Source: Sphingomonas lacusdianchii (lineage in GTDB: Bacteria > Pseudomonadota > Alphaproteobacteria > Sphingomonadales > Sphingomonadaceae). Taken from it: a stretch of DNA of 58,210 nt. The stretch covers positions 1 through 58,210 of the forward strand of contig NZ_JAKRET010000018.1 of NCBI RefSeq assembly GCF_022664395.1, written 5' to 3'. The position numbers and the translations under genes are program-made. The notes beneath the pieces are model-generated. The model saw nothing but the letters and a program-made list of their open reading frames with translations, did not search any database and had not been told where the DNA came from. Positions 16,275 through 24,900 of this stretch are shown here, one piece after another. Numbering within the stretch: position 1 is the first letter of the stretch; each line of letters starts with the position of its first letter.

Positions 16275-16306
16275 GGGATTGATCCTGATGCTGGACGGCT
16301 CGGCGA

Positions 16307-16933
16307 TCAACCGAACACCGTCTTGTGGACGCGGGTCTGGGTCGGCGGGGGAACGATGGTCCACGGCATGTCGCGCAAGCCAGAAATACGATAACCCGGA
16401 AAATCGGAACCGAGCTTGGCGAGCGCGATCTTTCGGCCGCGCTTGTGAACGACGAAGTCAGTGCCCTCGTGCCCGTCAACGAACTTGATGGGGTGTGGCA
16501 GCCGGATGTGCATGCCGTGCTCGAGCGGCCGCTCGGATCGCTGGGCGAGGCGGTCGAGGCAGCGGCGCCGCCAGTTGAGCGCCGAGGCGTTGTCGGTGTC
16601 GCCGAGCAGGGAGAGGATACGCTCGGGGCACGCGGCCTCGTTCGGCCCCATCGTCTCGTCCATATCCTTGTAGGCGAAGACGAAGCCGTCCTTTGCGCGG
16701 GGGTTCCAGCTGACCAGGCACACGACGGCGATGGTGGGCTCGTCGATGCCGTCGGTGCTGGGCGTGACGGCCGCGTACCAGACCTTGTTTCGCAGGCACG
16801 ACGAAGCGACGACGCGCAGCGCCCTGCCCTTCCCCTCCGCGTCGCGCCGGTCGTACGTGAATTGCGCGTCGAGATAACTTTTGGGCGTCGAATGAGGGGT
16901 CATCGACGACCGTGGCATGCTGAGCCAACCCAT
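16307..16933 (-). CDS. DUF6927-like protein (208 aa)
   Basis: MGWLSMPRSSMTPHSTPKSY, YLDAQFTYDRRD and the segment AVVCLVSWNPRAKDGFVFAY followed by KDMDETMGPNEAACPERIL are the landmarks I associate with DUF6927, a plasmid and prophage family of unknown role. A basic C-terminal domain (DFVVHKRGRKIALAKLG) could contact nucleic acid. It is full length as far as I can judge. Confidence 0.75.
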   Translation of the reverse strand: MGWLSMPRSSMTPHSTPKSYLDAQFTYDRRDAEGKGRALRVVASSCLRNKVWYAAVTPSTDGIDEPTIAVVCLVSWNPRAKDGFVFAYKDMDETMGPNEAACPERILSLLGDTDNASALNWRRRCLDRLAQRSERPLEHGMHIRLPHPIKFVDGHEGTDFVVHKRGRKIALAKLGSDFPGYRISGLRDMPWTIVPPPTQTRVHKTVFG

Positions 16934-16973
16934 GGCGATGTTCCTTGCTTATAGGGGTCGGAGACGGGCCCGA

Positions 16974-17618
16974 TCAGTCCGCCAGGAGCGCCGGCGCCGG
17001 CGCTGACGTCGTCAGCCGCAGCTCTCGCTGCAGTCGTTCAGCGAAACGCTCGGTCGCGAGCAGCTCGCGTGCCATGGCGTAGCGGGCACGATCACCCAGA
17101 TGGTCGTGACGGCCGCGAACACGACGATAGTTGACCTCGTGGCCGGGACCGAGTGCGGTCAGCGAGAGTTGCACGCGCACCTCGTCGGTGTGGAGCGTGA
17201 TCTCGCCGGATTGAGACGCGTGGCCGCGGTTCGATCGAAGGTCGTAATCGCCCTCGCTCAGTCCGAGTGCGACAGCGAGGCGGTGCAGGGCCGCGCGTCC
17301 TTCGACATGGAAAAGATCCTTCGCAGCCGCATCGTAGGCGACGCCCCGGATAGCGAGAGTGGCGAGTGCCGGGTGCTTCTTCAGCTCGGCGATCTTGTCC
17401 TCGCAGCGGCGTCGCAGAAGAGAGTCGTCGGATCCGGCTCCGGCGATGTGGCCGAGGTGACGCGCGAGGAGCAGCACGCCGGGATCTGCGTCGAACGGCA
17501 CGCCGGCGTTGCGACAATCGTCGATCGCGGTGGTGATGGCGTGCAACGCAGCGACGATGGTCGTCAGCGCGCTTGGATCGAGTGCCTGCTGGTGGCGGAA
17601 GGCGACGTCGTAGGGCAT
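16974..17618 (-). CDS. Hypothetical protein (214 aa)
   Basis: The start MPYDVAFRHQQALDPSALTT at 17618 is preferred; upstream in-frame sequence overlaps a polypurine gap. The N-terminal half is helical (TIVAALHAITTAIDDCRNA, LLLARHLGHIAGAG), the middle has beta character (HTDEVRVQLSLTALGPGHEV), and the end is helical. No known family is recognised. Confidence 0.65.
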   Translation of the reverse strand: MPYDVAFRHQQALDPSALTTIVAALHAITTAIDDCRNAGVPFDADPGVLLLARHLGHIAGAGSDDSLLRRRCEDKIAELKKHPALATLAIRGVAYDAAAKDLFHVEGRAALHRLAVALGLSEGDYDLRSNRGHASQSGEITLHTDEVRVQLSLTALGPGHEVNYRRVRGRHDHLGDRARYAMARELLATERFAERLQRELRLTTSAPAPALLAD

Positions 17619-17659
17619 CGTGGAGGTCTCCCGAGCGCCACATCGCGCTCGAAACCTCG

Positions 17660-17681
17660 CTCCCCCTTCCCTCTTCTCCCC
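17660..17681 (-). repeat. Polypurine element, degenerate long copy
   Basis: A 22-base purine run on the minus strand (GGGGAGAAGAGGGAAGGGGG and more), 42 bases before the start at 17618. Confidence 0.45.
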
Positions 17682-17715
17682 CGGCTGGATCACGGTGCTC
17701 GGAGGTTAATGGCGC

Positions 17716-17913
17716 TCACGTCGACCGGAACGATCCACGCCCTAGTCGGAAGGCCCCCACGACGGTCCCGCCATCCCAGTGCCCGCCGAGGATCCCACGC
17801 CGTGGCACGCTTCCGACGGGGTAGCGTCGCGCCGCGAGCAGTCGGGCTCGTCGCGTGTCGCGGTCGACAGGCGTGTCGGTCATGAAGTGAGTCGCGAAAC
17901 GAAGGGGAAGCAT
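17716..17913 (-). CDS. Small basic protein (65 aa)
   Basis: The ATG at 17913 is preceded by GGAGG with a 6-base gap, one of the best Shine-Dalgarno sequences in the block; this decides for this frame over a competing ORF in another frame. The sequence is Arg/Gly-rich (DTRRARLLAARRYPVGSVPR, GGHWDGGTVVGAFRLGRG) with no recognised domain. Confidence 0.5.
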   Translation of the reverse strand: MLPLRFATHFMTDTPVDRDTRRARLLAARRYPVGSVPRRGILGGHWDGGTVVGAFRLGRGSFRST

Positions 17914-17952
17914 GGGTCACCTCCTATCGGGCAGCTGCAAGCAATGTCGGCT

Positions 17953-18150
17953 TCACAGCATGAGGCCAAGCGGGTCGCTGGAATGGGCCGCGGCATCGAA
18001 GCCACGATGCCAGGCACCTGCCAGTCGGCTGCCGCGGCGGTAGCAGCACGCGGAATTGCCCATCACCTGGGCGCGCCAGCCCGCCTTCTCTGCCTCCCAT
18101 TCGGCATTCGGAGGACCGGGCGCCAGTAGGTCGAGGAGATGGTGCGTCAC
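17953..18150 (-). CDS. Rmf/CrpP-like small protein (65 aa)
   Basis: It starts at a GTG overlapping the previous stop (GTGA), so it is coupled to the 163-residue gene. The core AGWRAQVMGNSACCYRRGSR followed by AWHRGFDAA matches the layout of ribosome modulation factor (G-x-x-A...CPY...W-x-x-G-(W/F)-x-x-A). Plasmid relatives are grouped as an Rmf/CrpP fold. Ribosome binding or stress dormancy would be the family-based guess; nothing here proves it. Confidence 0.55.
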   Translation of the reverse strand: MTHHLLDLLAPGPPNAEWEAEKAGWRAQVMGNSACCYRRGSRLAGAWHRGFDAAAHSSDPLGLML

Positions 18151-18638
18151 CTCCCGCCGGCCAACTCGTCGGCTGCGATCATGATGGTGATCGCTTCCTC
18201 GAGCGCGGCGTCATCGCCATTGACCACGCGCGCTGCGGGCTTTTGACGCTTGATCGCGGAAGCCACGGTTTCGGCCGGTCGGCCCTTGAGCGGGTAGGAC
18301 CAGACCTTTCCATCCTCGATGACGACGAGGTTCTTGCGGAAGGTGTGCCGGAGCCGCTTGGCTTCCTCGATCCGGGTCATCAGTGCGGCGACCTCGAACT
18401 CCAGCGTGTGCTTCAGCACAGTGTCTCCGAAGCGGGTTGGCGCGCGGTTGGCGGCGAGCCACACGTCGACGTCGGCTTCGCTGAGCGAGCCTACCGGATG
18501 GAACATGTCGGCCGCGCCATGACCATGGTTGGACGCGAGGAAAGCGCGCTGCCCATCCACCCAGATCTCGGCGCTGTAGCAGGTCGTCTCCTCCGACAGC
18601 GCGGCGACGATCTTCAGCTTGCGCAGCTCGATGTGCAT
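18147..18638 (-). CDS. Hypothetical protein (163 aa)
   Basis: AGGAG lies 8 bases before the ATG at 18638. The protein is mixed alpha/beta: a beta start (MHIELRKLKIVAALSEETTC), IWVDGQRAFLASNHGHG with a possible metal-binding His pair, a helical middle (HTLEFEVAALMTRIEEAKRL), then KNLVVIEDGKVWSYPLKGRP. I have the impression of a conserved ArdC-neighbour family but cannot name it. It lies 27 bases downstream of ArdC. Confidence 0.65.
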   Translation of the reverse strand: MHIELRKLKIVAALSEETTCYSAEIWVDGQRAFLASNHGHGAADMFHPVGSLSEADVDVWLAANRAPTRFGDTVLKHTLEFEVAALMTRIEEAKRLRHTFRKNLVVIEDGKVWSYPLKGRPAETVASAIKRQKPAARVVNGDDAALEEAITIMIAADELAGGR

Positions 18639-18665
18639 GGTCTGGGCTCCTGTGATGACGCGCGG

Positions 18666-19604
18666 TCATGCCGCGAGCGCTTGCATGTTGCGGGCTTGAG
18701 ACCCCTCGTCAGCGGCGTCCTTGAGCCACGCGACGGCCTGCTCGGCCTTCGACGCGGCCTTGATGATCGCGCTCGAATCTCCCTTCAGGATGCGCAGCCA
18801 GTGATCGATGTAGCTGGCGTGGTTGTCGTGCAGTTCGCCTGGGAGGCCGAGGTCGGCGCAGATGAGGCACTGCCCGATCGAGGCGACGAGCTCCTCGAAA
18901 GCGTAGGCTTGATCGCCGAACTTCTTGCCGAACTCGCGATTGAGCCGCGACTGCGCGCCCGAATAATGAACGTATTCGTGGCCGAGGGTGCTGGCGTAAT
19001 GATCGTCCGACCGGAACATCGTCCGGTGCGGCATCTGGATGTAATCTCCAATCGGCGAGAAAAACGCCTGGTCGCCACCATGCCGCACGGTAGCGGGCAG
19101 CGCGTCGAAGAAACCGTCGATAGCGGCACGATGCACGCTTTCGACCCGCGGTTCGGGCGGCGCGGCGACCGGATAATAATAGACCGGCAGGCCGTCGATC
19201 TGCTCGACGTTGAAGACGGTGTAGGAGCGAAGGAAGCGGATGTTCTTGTTCGCCTCCTCACCCGTCACGCGATCGGTCTCGGTCTTCGAGAAGCTCGAGA
19301 AATAGACGCTGTGCGAACCGTGCTCGCCGCGGCGAACCTGGCCACCGAGTTCTTCGGCCTGACGGTAGGTCATCCAGGTACGCGCTGAGTAGCCGCGTGC
19401 GTCACCGATCGCCCAGAGGTAGAGATTGTTGATGCCGGTGTACGGCGTGCCGCAATGGCGCAGCGGGCGCCCCCCGGCGCCGGTGAGGCCCCACGGGCGA
19501 GACCATGGCAAGACGCCGGACTCGAGCTTCTGGATGATGAGGCTGGTGATTTCGGCCGCGACGTCGCGGCGCGGTTTGTCGACGGGTTTCCGACGAAAGG
19601 TCAT
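18666..19604 (-). CDS. ardC: ArdC-like antirestriction protein (312 aa)
   Basis: ArdC proteins bind single-stranded DNA and protect incoming plasmid strands from type I restriction. The N-terminal ArdC-N domain is clear: ITSLIIQKLESGVLPWSRPW, then GTPYTGINNLYLW and WMTYRQAEELGGQVRRGEHG. The C-terminal zincin-like domain has the metal motif LGHEYVHYSGA (H-E-x2-H), preceded by DHYASTLG and followed by FGDQAYAFEELVASIG with a candidate third ligand Glu. Length is typical. It belongs to the presumed leading region together with the ParB-like and SBNO genes. Confidence 0.9.
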   Translation of the reverse strand: MTFRRKPVDKPRRDVAAEITSLIIQKLESGVLPWSRPWGLTGAGGRPLRHCGTPYTGINNLYLWAIGDARGYSARTWMTYRQAEELGGQVRRGEHGSHSVYFSSFSKTETDRVTGEEANKNIRFLRSYTVFNVEQIDGLPVYYYPVAAPPEPRVESVHRAAIDGFFDALPATVRHGGDQAFFSPIGDYIQMPHRTMFRSDDHYASTLGHEYVHYSGAQSRLNREFGKKFGDQAYAFEELVASIGQCLICADLGLPGELHDNHASYIDHWLRILKGDSSAIIKAASKAEQAVAWLKDAADEGSQARNMQALAA

Positions 19605-19704
19605 GTCGAGGTCTCCCTTGTAACGGGAATTGGCGGCCGCCCCTTTGTGGAAGACGACCGCCAGTCAGGCCCGGGAGGTCCCAGGCCGCGGGTTGGCGTT
19701 GGAC

Positions 19705-21789
19705 CTATTCGGCCGCGATCAGCGCGTGGTCGTCGTTGACCGAGCCGAGCGCGCCCTCCGCCTCGTCGCTATCGCCATCGGCGGGATCCTCGATGTCATC
19801 GCCGCTGGTGACATCGTCCTGCGCCGTCTCGGAAGCTTCATCATCGACGCTCTCGTCGAACTCGGCGTCGGCGACCGCGGCCACCACGTCGAAGCGCATC
19901 GCGTCCGGCACCCAGGCAAGGGCGGCTTCCTTGGTCTCCGCCTCGGTGATGGCCTCACCGGCGAACAGCTTCTCGCACGACGTTGAGATCTCGCCCTTCT
20001 TGGAGCCGACATAGCGTGCCGCCAGCACTGGCCCACCCACGTCGGTGAGAAGGGCGAGCAGCGTCCCCTTCGACACACGGTCGAAGAAGTTTGCGGAGGT
20101 CGGCCGCCACCATTTGGCGACGTCGATCTCGAGGATCGAGGCGAGGCGGGCGTGGAGCGGATTGGTCTTCGCCGAGCTGTAATCGGGCTTCGCCTCGAGC
20201 GACGACGCAACGGTGAGGGCCAACCAGGATGCCTTGGCATCGTCATCGAGTGCCCGGAATGCCTCGAACCGTTCGACCGGGCTGCTCGACGTGGTCCAAT
20301 CGCTGTTCAACGATTCACGCGCCTCGGCGATGGCGAGCTGCGCCTGGGTCGCGGGCTGGTCCTTGGGCATCTGAGGATCCTGCGGCCGACCCGCAGTGAC
20401 GGTGGTGCCATAGCGACTGTAGCTGCGGCTCTGGTCCGTCATCGCGAACAGCATGTAGTCGAGGGCCAGGCCGGGGTCGGCGAGGATCGATGCCGCCAGG
20501 ATGTCGCGACGCTGTATCGCGAGCTCGTCGTGGAGGCGTGCGCTCAGCGGCTTGCCGCCGGGAGCAACCGCTTCGGGCGGAAGCGACGAGGTGTCCCGAG
20601 CGCTGCGGGTCGAGCCGGACGTGCCGTCGCCGGCCCAGCCTTGAAGCGGCGTTTCGCTGAAGTAGGTGGTCTCCAGCGTCATCTTGCCGTCGCGGCCGAG
20701 GGTCAGGAAGGTGCCCACCTTGCCCCTCATTTCGTCGGAAAGAACGGGCGGCCGCGAGTGCAGCGTCTGATATTCCTCACGGAGCCGCTCGAACTCCTCC
20801 TCCAGAGCCGCGTACGCGGTCTCCTCCATCTCCTCGTCGGCCATCAGCTCCTCGAGCGTCTCGCAGCGCGCGACGATGGCGTCGGAGCGTGCGGCCTCCT
20901 CCTCGCCGAGCGGCGCGGGCTCGAGCGTGACGCGGTGCAGATCAGCGGTCGCCCCGTACAGGCTGGTGGTCGCGATCGGCCGGACCCAGGCGAGGCCCTG
21001 CTCCTCGCCGACGCGCTTCGCCTCGGCCTCCATGATCGCGGCCGCGAGCGTCCGCGCAAGCTCCGGATCCGACCAGCGATCGCCGTCCTCGCTGAACAGG
21101 TCGCACTCGACCTTGCCGCCTGCAGCCACATAGGCGTCGGTGCCGACGAGGACCGCGACCGGGTCGCTCGCCTTCATCGTGTCGTTCACGATCGCGCGGC
21201 GGATTTGATCGGCGTTCACGTAGGAAGAATGGGCGTACTGCTGGAAGACGCGCTCCTGCTTGGCCTGATCCTCGGTGGAGCCGTAAGCCTTGGCCATCTC
21301 CAGCGTGATGCGTCCCTCGCTCAGCGCTTCGAAGATCGGTTCGGCGAGATTGGCGAGCCGCAGCCGGCCCTCGATGAAGCGTCGCGTCTGGCCGAACCGG
21401 TTCGCGACGGCGTCGATGTCACCGTCGGATTTGAGGAAATGCTGAAATGCGACGCATTCCTCCGCTGCGGTCATCGGCTCGCGCTGGAAGTTCTCGGTGA
21501 GCGACACCTCCCGCAGGTCCGCGTCGTCGCCGGAGACGATCTTGACCGGCACGCCGTAGGTCGCCGCGTCGATCTCGCCAGCGTCGGCGAGCATCATCGC
21601 GCCGAGATAACGCCGATCGCCGGCGATGATCTCGTACGTCCCCTTGGGCCGTGCGGCGGTAACGAGCAGGTTCTGCATGATGCCGCGCGCACGGATGCTC
21701 GAGGCCATCGCCTCGATGTTCCTGGGCGGGGTGGTACGGACGTTCTTCTCGGAGCGCTTCAGCTTCGCGAGTGGCACGGTCTGGGTCAT
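19705..21789 (-). CDS. Large ParB-like nuclease-domain protein (694 aa)
   Basis: The start MTQTVPLAKLKRSEKNVR at 21789 has GGAG 6 bases upstream, better than the ATG 12 bases earlier. The first 110 residues are a ParB/Srx-type domain (MASSIRARGIMQNLLVTAAR, YEIIAGDRRYLGAMML, VSLTENFQREPMTAAEE), followed by a helix-turn-helix-like part (DAVANRFGQTRRFIEGRLRL). The 450-residue C-terminal extension is unusual for a partition ParB: charged central helices, and a very acidic end. It is not next to parA, so I regard it as a leading-region ParB-like protein with possible DNA-binding or nuclease activity rather than the partition partner. Confidence 0.8.
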   Translation of the reverse strand: MTQTVPLAKLKRSEKNVRTTPPRNIEAMASSIRARGIMQNLLVTAARPKGTYEIIAGDRRYLGAMMLADAGEIDAATYGVPVKIVSGDDADLREVSLTENFQREPMTAAEECVAFQHFLKSDGDIDAVANRFGQTRRFIEGRLRLANLAEPIFEALSEGRITLEMAKAYGSTEDQAKQERVFQQYAHSSYVNADQIRRAIVNDTMKASDPVAVLVGTDAYVAAGGKVECDLFSEDGDRWSDPELARTLAAAIMEAEAKRVGEEQGLAWVRPIATTSLYGATADLHRVTLEPAPLGEEEAARSDAIVARCETLEELMADEEMEETAYAALEEEFERLREEYQTLHSRPPVLSDEMRGKVGTFLTLGRDGKMTLETTYFSETPLQGWAGDGTSGSTRSARDTSSLPPEAVAPGGKPLSARLHDELAIQRRDILAASILADPGLALDYMLFAMTDQSRSYSRYGTTVTAGRPQDPQMPKDQPATQAQLAIAEARESLNSDWTTSSSPVERFEAFRALDDDAKASWLALTVASSLEAKPDYSSAKTNPLHARLASILEIDVAKWWRPTSANFFDRVSKGTLLALLTDVGGPVLAARYVGSKKGEISTSCEKLFAGEAITEAETKEAALAWVPDAMRFDVVAAVADAEFDESVDDEASETAQDDVTSGDDIEDPADGDSDEAEGALGSVNDDHALIAAE

Positions 21790-21853
21790 CGTCGTCTCCA
21801 TCAGGTGCCCGGCCGCGCGACGTCTCGCCGCACCCAAACCGGACACCTTCCCG

Positions 21854-21869
21854 CTCCCCCTTTCCTTCC
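21854..21869 (-). repeat. Polypurine element, degenerate copy
   Basis: Minus-strand GGAAGGAAAGGGGGAG within the 160-base gap between the SBNO gene and the ParB-like gene. Confidence 0.45.
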
Positions 21870-21949
21870 TTGTCCCGATCGCTCCGGTGCCCGCGCTCAT
21901 GCGCGGGCGGCGCATCCCGGACGCCGTTGGCGGTAAAGAGGCTCCGCTC

Positions 21950-24900
21950 TCATCGATCGCCAAGCACACGCTGCAGGATCACGGTCGCCTCGGGCACCGG
22001 TACGAACACGCGTGTCTTGTAGGCGATCACCTCGGTGAAGCAGCCGAGGGACTTGAGCCAGGCAAGCTGGCCGGCGGGCGCACCGACGATCTCGATCCGC
22101 GGAAGGCCGTTCACGCGTGCCCGCTTGATCTCGCAGGCGAACGGCCGCTTGAGCGGGATGACATTGCCGTTCTCAACGGCCCGCGCGATCTCGCTGGGTG
22201 TGAGCGAGGTCTCCTCCGAGAGCCCGAGCTTGCCGAAGAGCTGGTGCAGGTCGGCGGGGAACACGACGCGGCCAAGCCACGACCGTCCCTCGGCGTCGAC
22301 GATACGGCTGACCGCCAGATGTGTGCTGGGCAGCGCGGACCAGATCGGCAGGAGGAGCCCTGTTGCAAGTCGGATCGTCTCCGTGTCGACGTGATTGCGC
22401 GCCTGCTCCTCCTCTTCCGCCCAGGCCTTGGCGAAGGTCTCCCGCGCGCACTCCTCCCAGGCGGTCTCGTAGAGGTCGTCTGCAGCTAGGTACTCTCGGC
22501 GGGTGGGTCGCATCAGTTCGATCCGCAGCACCGGCATGCCGTCCTCCGTCATTCCGGCACGCGCCGGAGTTTTGAGGGCGACCTTTCCCGACTTGGCGTT
22601 CTTTACGAAGACCGCGGTGTCGTCGGCGTCGGCGAGGCGCAGTGCTCGGTCGAGCGAGACTGGGTGGCGGCGACGAGCCACCTCGATCGTCAGAAGATGC
22701 GAGGTGGCGCCGCTGACTGTGTCGGTCCGCAGAATGCGATCATCGAGGACGGTCGCGGTTTCCACCAGCATGGTCTCGACCCCGACATCGAGGGTGCCGG
22801 CATCCCGAGCGGCCGCAACGCGTGTCTCCACCAGCGCGAGAAACTCGTCGAAGATGACGTTCTGCAGCCCGATCGGCAGGGCTAGCAAGCGGTTGAGCCA
22901 GCGCTGAATGGGCGGGAGTTCCTCCTTCAGGACCCCATCCTGATCGGTCAGTTCGAGGCCGGTGCGATGAGTGAAATCCTGGAGGCTGGTGCTTTTCAGC
23001 TTCCCGCTCTTGAGAAGGTGATACCAGCTGATCAGGGCGGCCTTGGCGTACTCGCTTTCGAGATTGTCGGCAGGATCGAACAGGTTTTGTCCACCGGTCT
23101 GGCGCTGGCCGCGGGTGAGCGCACCGAGACTGTCGAGCCGGCGCGCGATCGTCGAGGTGAACCGCAGTTCGCCCTTGCAGTCGGTGGTGACAGGGCGGAA
23201 CAGCGGGGAGCAGGCCTGATGCGTGCGATGGGTACGTCCGAGCCCCTGGATCGCGCGATCGGCGCGCCAGCCCGGTTCGAGCAAGAGGTGGACACGCTGC
23301 TCCTGGTTCAGGGCGTCGAGGCTGGCATGATACGACCGGCCGGTTCCGCCCGCGTCGGAGAATACGAGGATGCGCTTGGTGCCGGCCATGAACGCTGCGG
23401 CGTCGGCTTGGGTCGATCTGCCCGATCGCGTCTCAAGTTTCTGGGTGCCGTTCGCGGCCGGGACGAGGCGCTTGGTTCGACCCGTCACCTCGGCAACGGC
23501 GTCGTGGCCGAAGTAGGTGAGGACGCCATCGAGCACCGCGGCGATCGGCGGGAGAGCGCAGAGCTGCTCGATGAGATCGTCCCGCGCGGCTTCGGCCTCC
23601 GGATTGGTGACCGCGTGACCGTCGTCGTCGATCAACGGGCGCGAGCGCACCTCGCCAGTGTCGTCGCGGTAGTCCCGCATCTGCTGGACGGGAAACGCAC
23701 GCGTCAGATAGTCGATAACCGCTTCGCGCGGTGACAAGTCGATATCGAGTTCGGCGCGCTCGTCTGGAGTGAGCTCACCCAGGCGACGGTTGAGGATCGC
23801 CTCGGCGGTGCTGACCAGTTGAAGGACGACGGATTGCCCGGCATCGAGATGCTGGCGAACCGCCGCAAGCACGGTCGGTAGCTTGCATGAGAGGAGCAGC
23901 GAGCCGAAGAAGCGCTGCTTGCAGCTCTCGAACCGGGAGCGCGCTGCCGCCTTGGCGCCGGCATTCTTGGTCGCACCGTCCATCGCGTCGACCACGCCGG
24001 TGATCTCGAGCGCCTTCTCCATGTTGCGATGGATGATGCCCCAGGCATCGGCGTATCGATCGTAGACGTCGATCTGATCGGGGGTCAGTTCGTGTCGCAG
24101 GATGTCGTACTCGACGCCGGCGAAGCTCAGCGCGCGCGCCGTGTAGAGGCCAGTCGCCTTGAGGTCGCGGGCGACGAGCTCCATGGCGGCGATGCCGCCT
24201 TGACGGATCTCGGAGATGAATGCCTCGCGATCGGCGAAGGATGTTTCGGGTCCCCACAGACCGAGCCGGACGGCATAGGCCAGGTTGTTGACCTCTGAGG
24301 CACCGGTGGCAGACGCGTACAGCACGCGGGCGGCCGGGAGACGGTTCTGGAGGAGAACGCCGGCGATACCCTGGAGTGAGCCCGCCTTGGTGCCCATGGC
24401 ACCCTCCCCGCCGGCGACGCCACCCATCTCGTGTGCCTCGTCGAAGGCGATCACCCCGTCGAAGTCGTCGGCCGCCCAGGCGATGATCTGATCGAGCCGC
24501 GTTGCGTCACCCCGACCCGACCGGAGGGTCGGATAGGTGACGAACAGCACGCCCTCGCTCATCGTCACCGGCTCATCGATCTTCCAGCGCGACAGCGGCT
24601 GCACGTCAGCGGCCATCCCGCCTAGCGCCGTCCAGTCGCGAACCGCATCTGCGTGGAGCGCCTCGTTCTTCGACACCCAGATCGCCTTGCGACGCCCTGC
24701 GAGCCAGTTGTCGAGGATGATGGCAGCGACTTGGCGCCCCTTGCCGGCCCCAGTGCCATCGCCAAGGAAGAAGCCCTTCCGATACTGCCGACCGGCAGCG
24801 TCGAGGACGAGCCCAACGCCTTCCTTGTCGCAGGAGAACATCCCCGGGATGAACTGCGTCCAGGCATGCCCCGCGTAGACGACGGTTTCGAGCTGCGACG

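Noticed and set aside
16840..16860. Another polypurine copy (CCCTTCCCCTCC on the plus strand)
   Set aside because: It lies inside the DUF6927 coding frame and does not match the 14-base core.
18243..19388. 381-codon plus-strand ORF opposite ArdC
   Set aside because: Antisense shadow of ArdC and its neighbour; ArdC has clear domain motifs, this frame none.
20152..21936. 594-codon plus-strand ORF opposite the ParB-like gene
   Set aside because: It mirrors the codon structure of a convincing minus-strand gene, is rich in Arg, Gly and His as antisense frames of high-GC genes are, and has no recognised motif.
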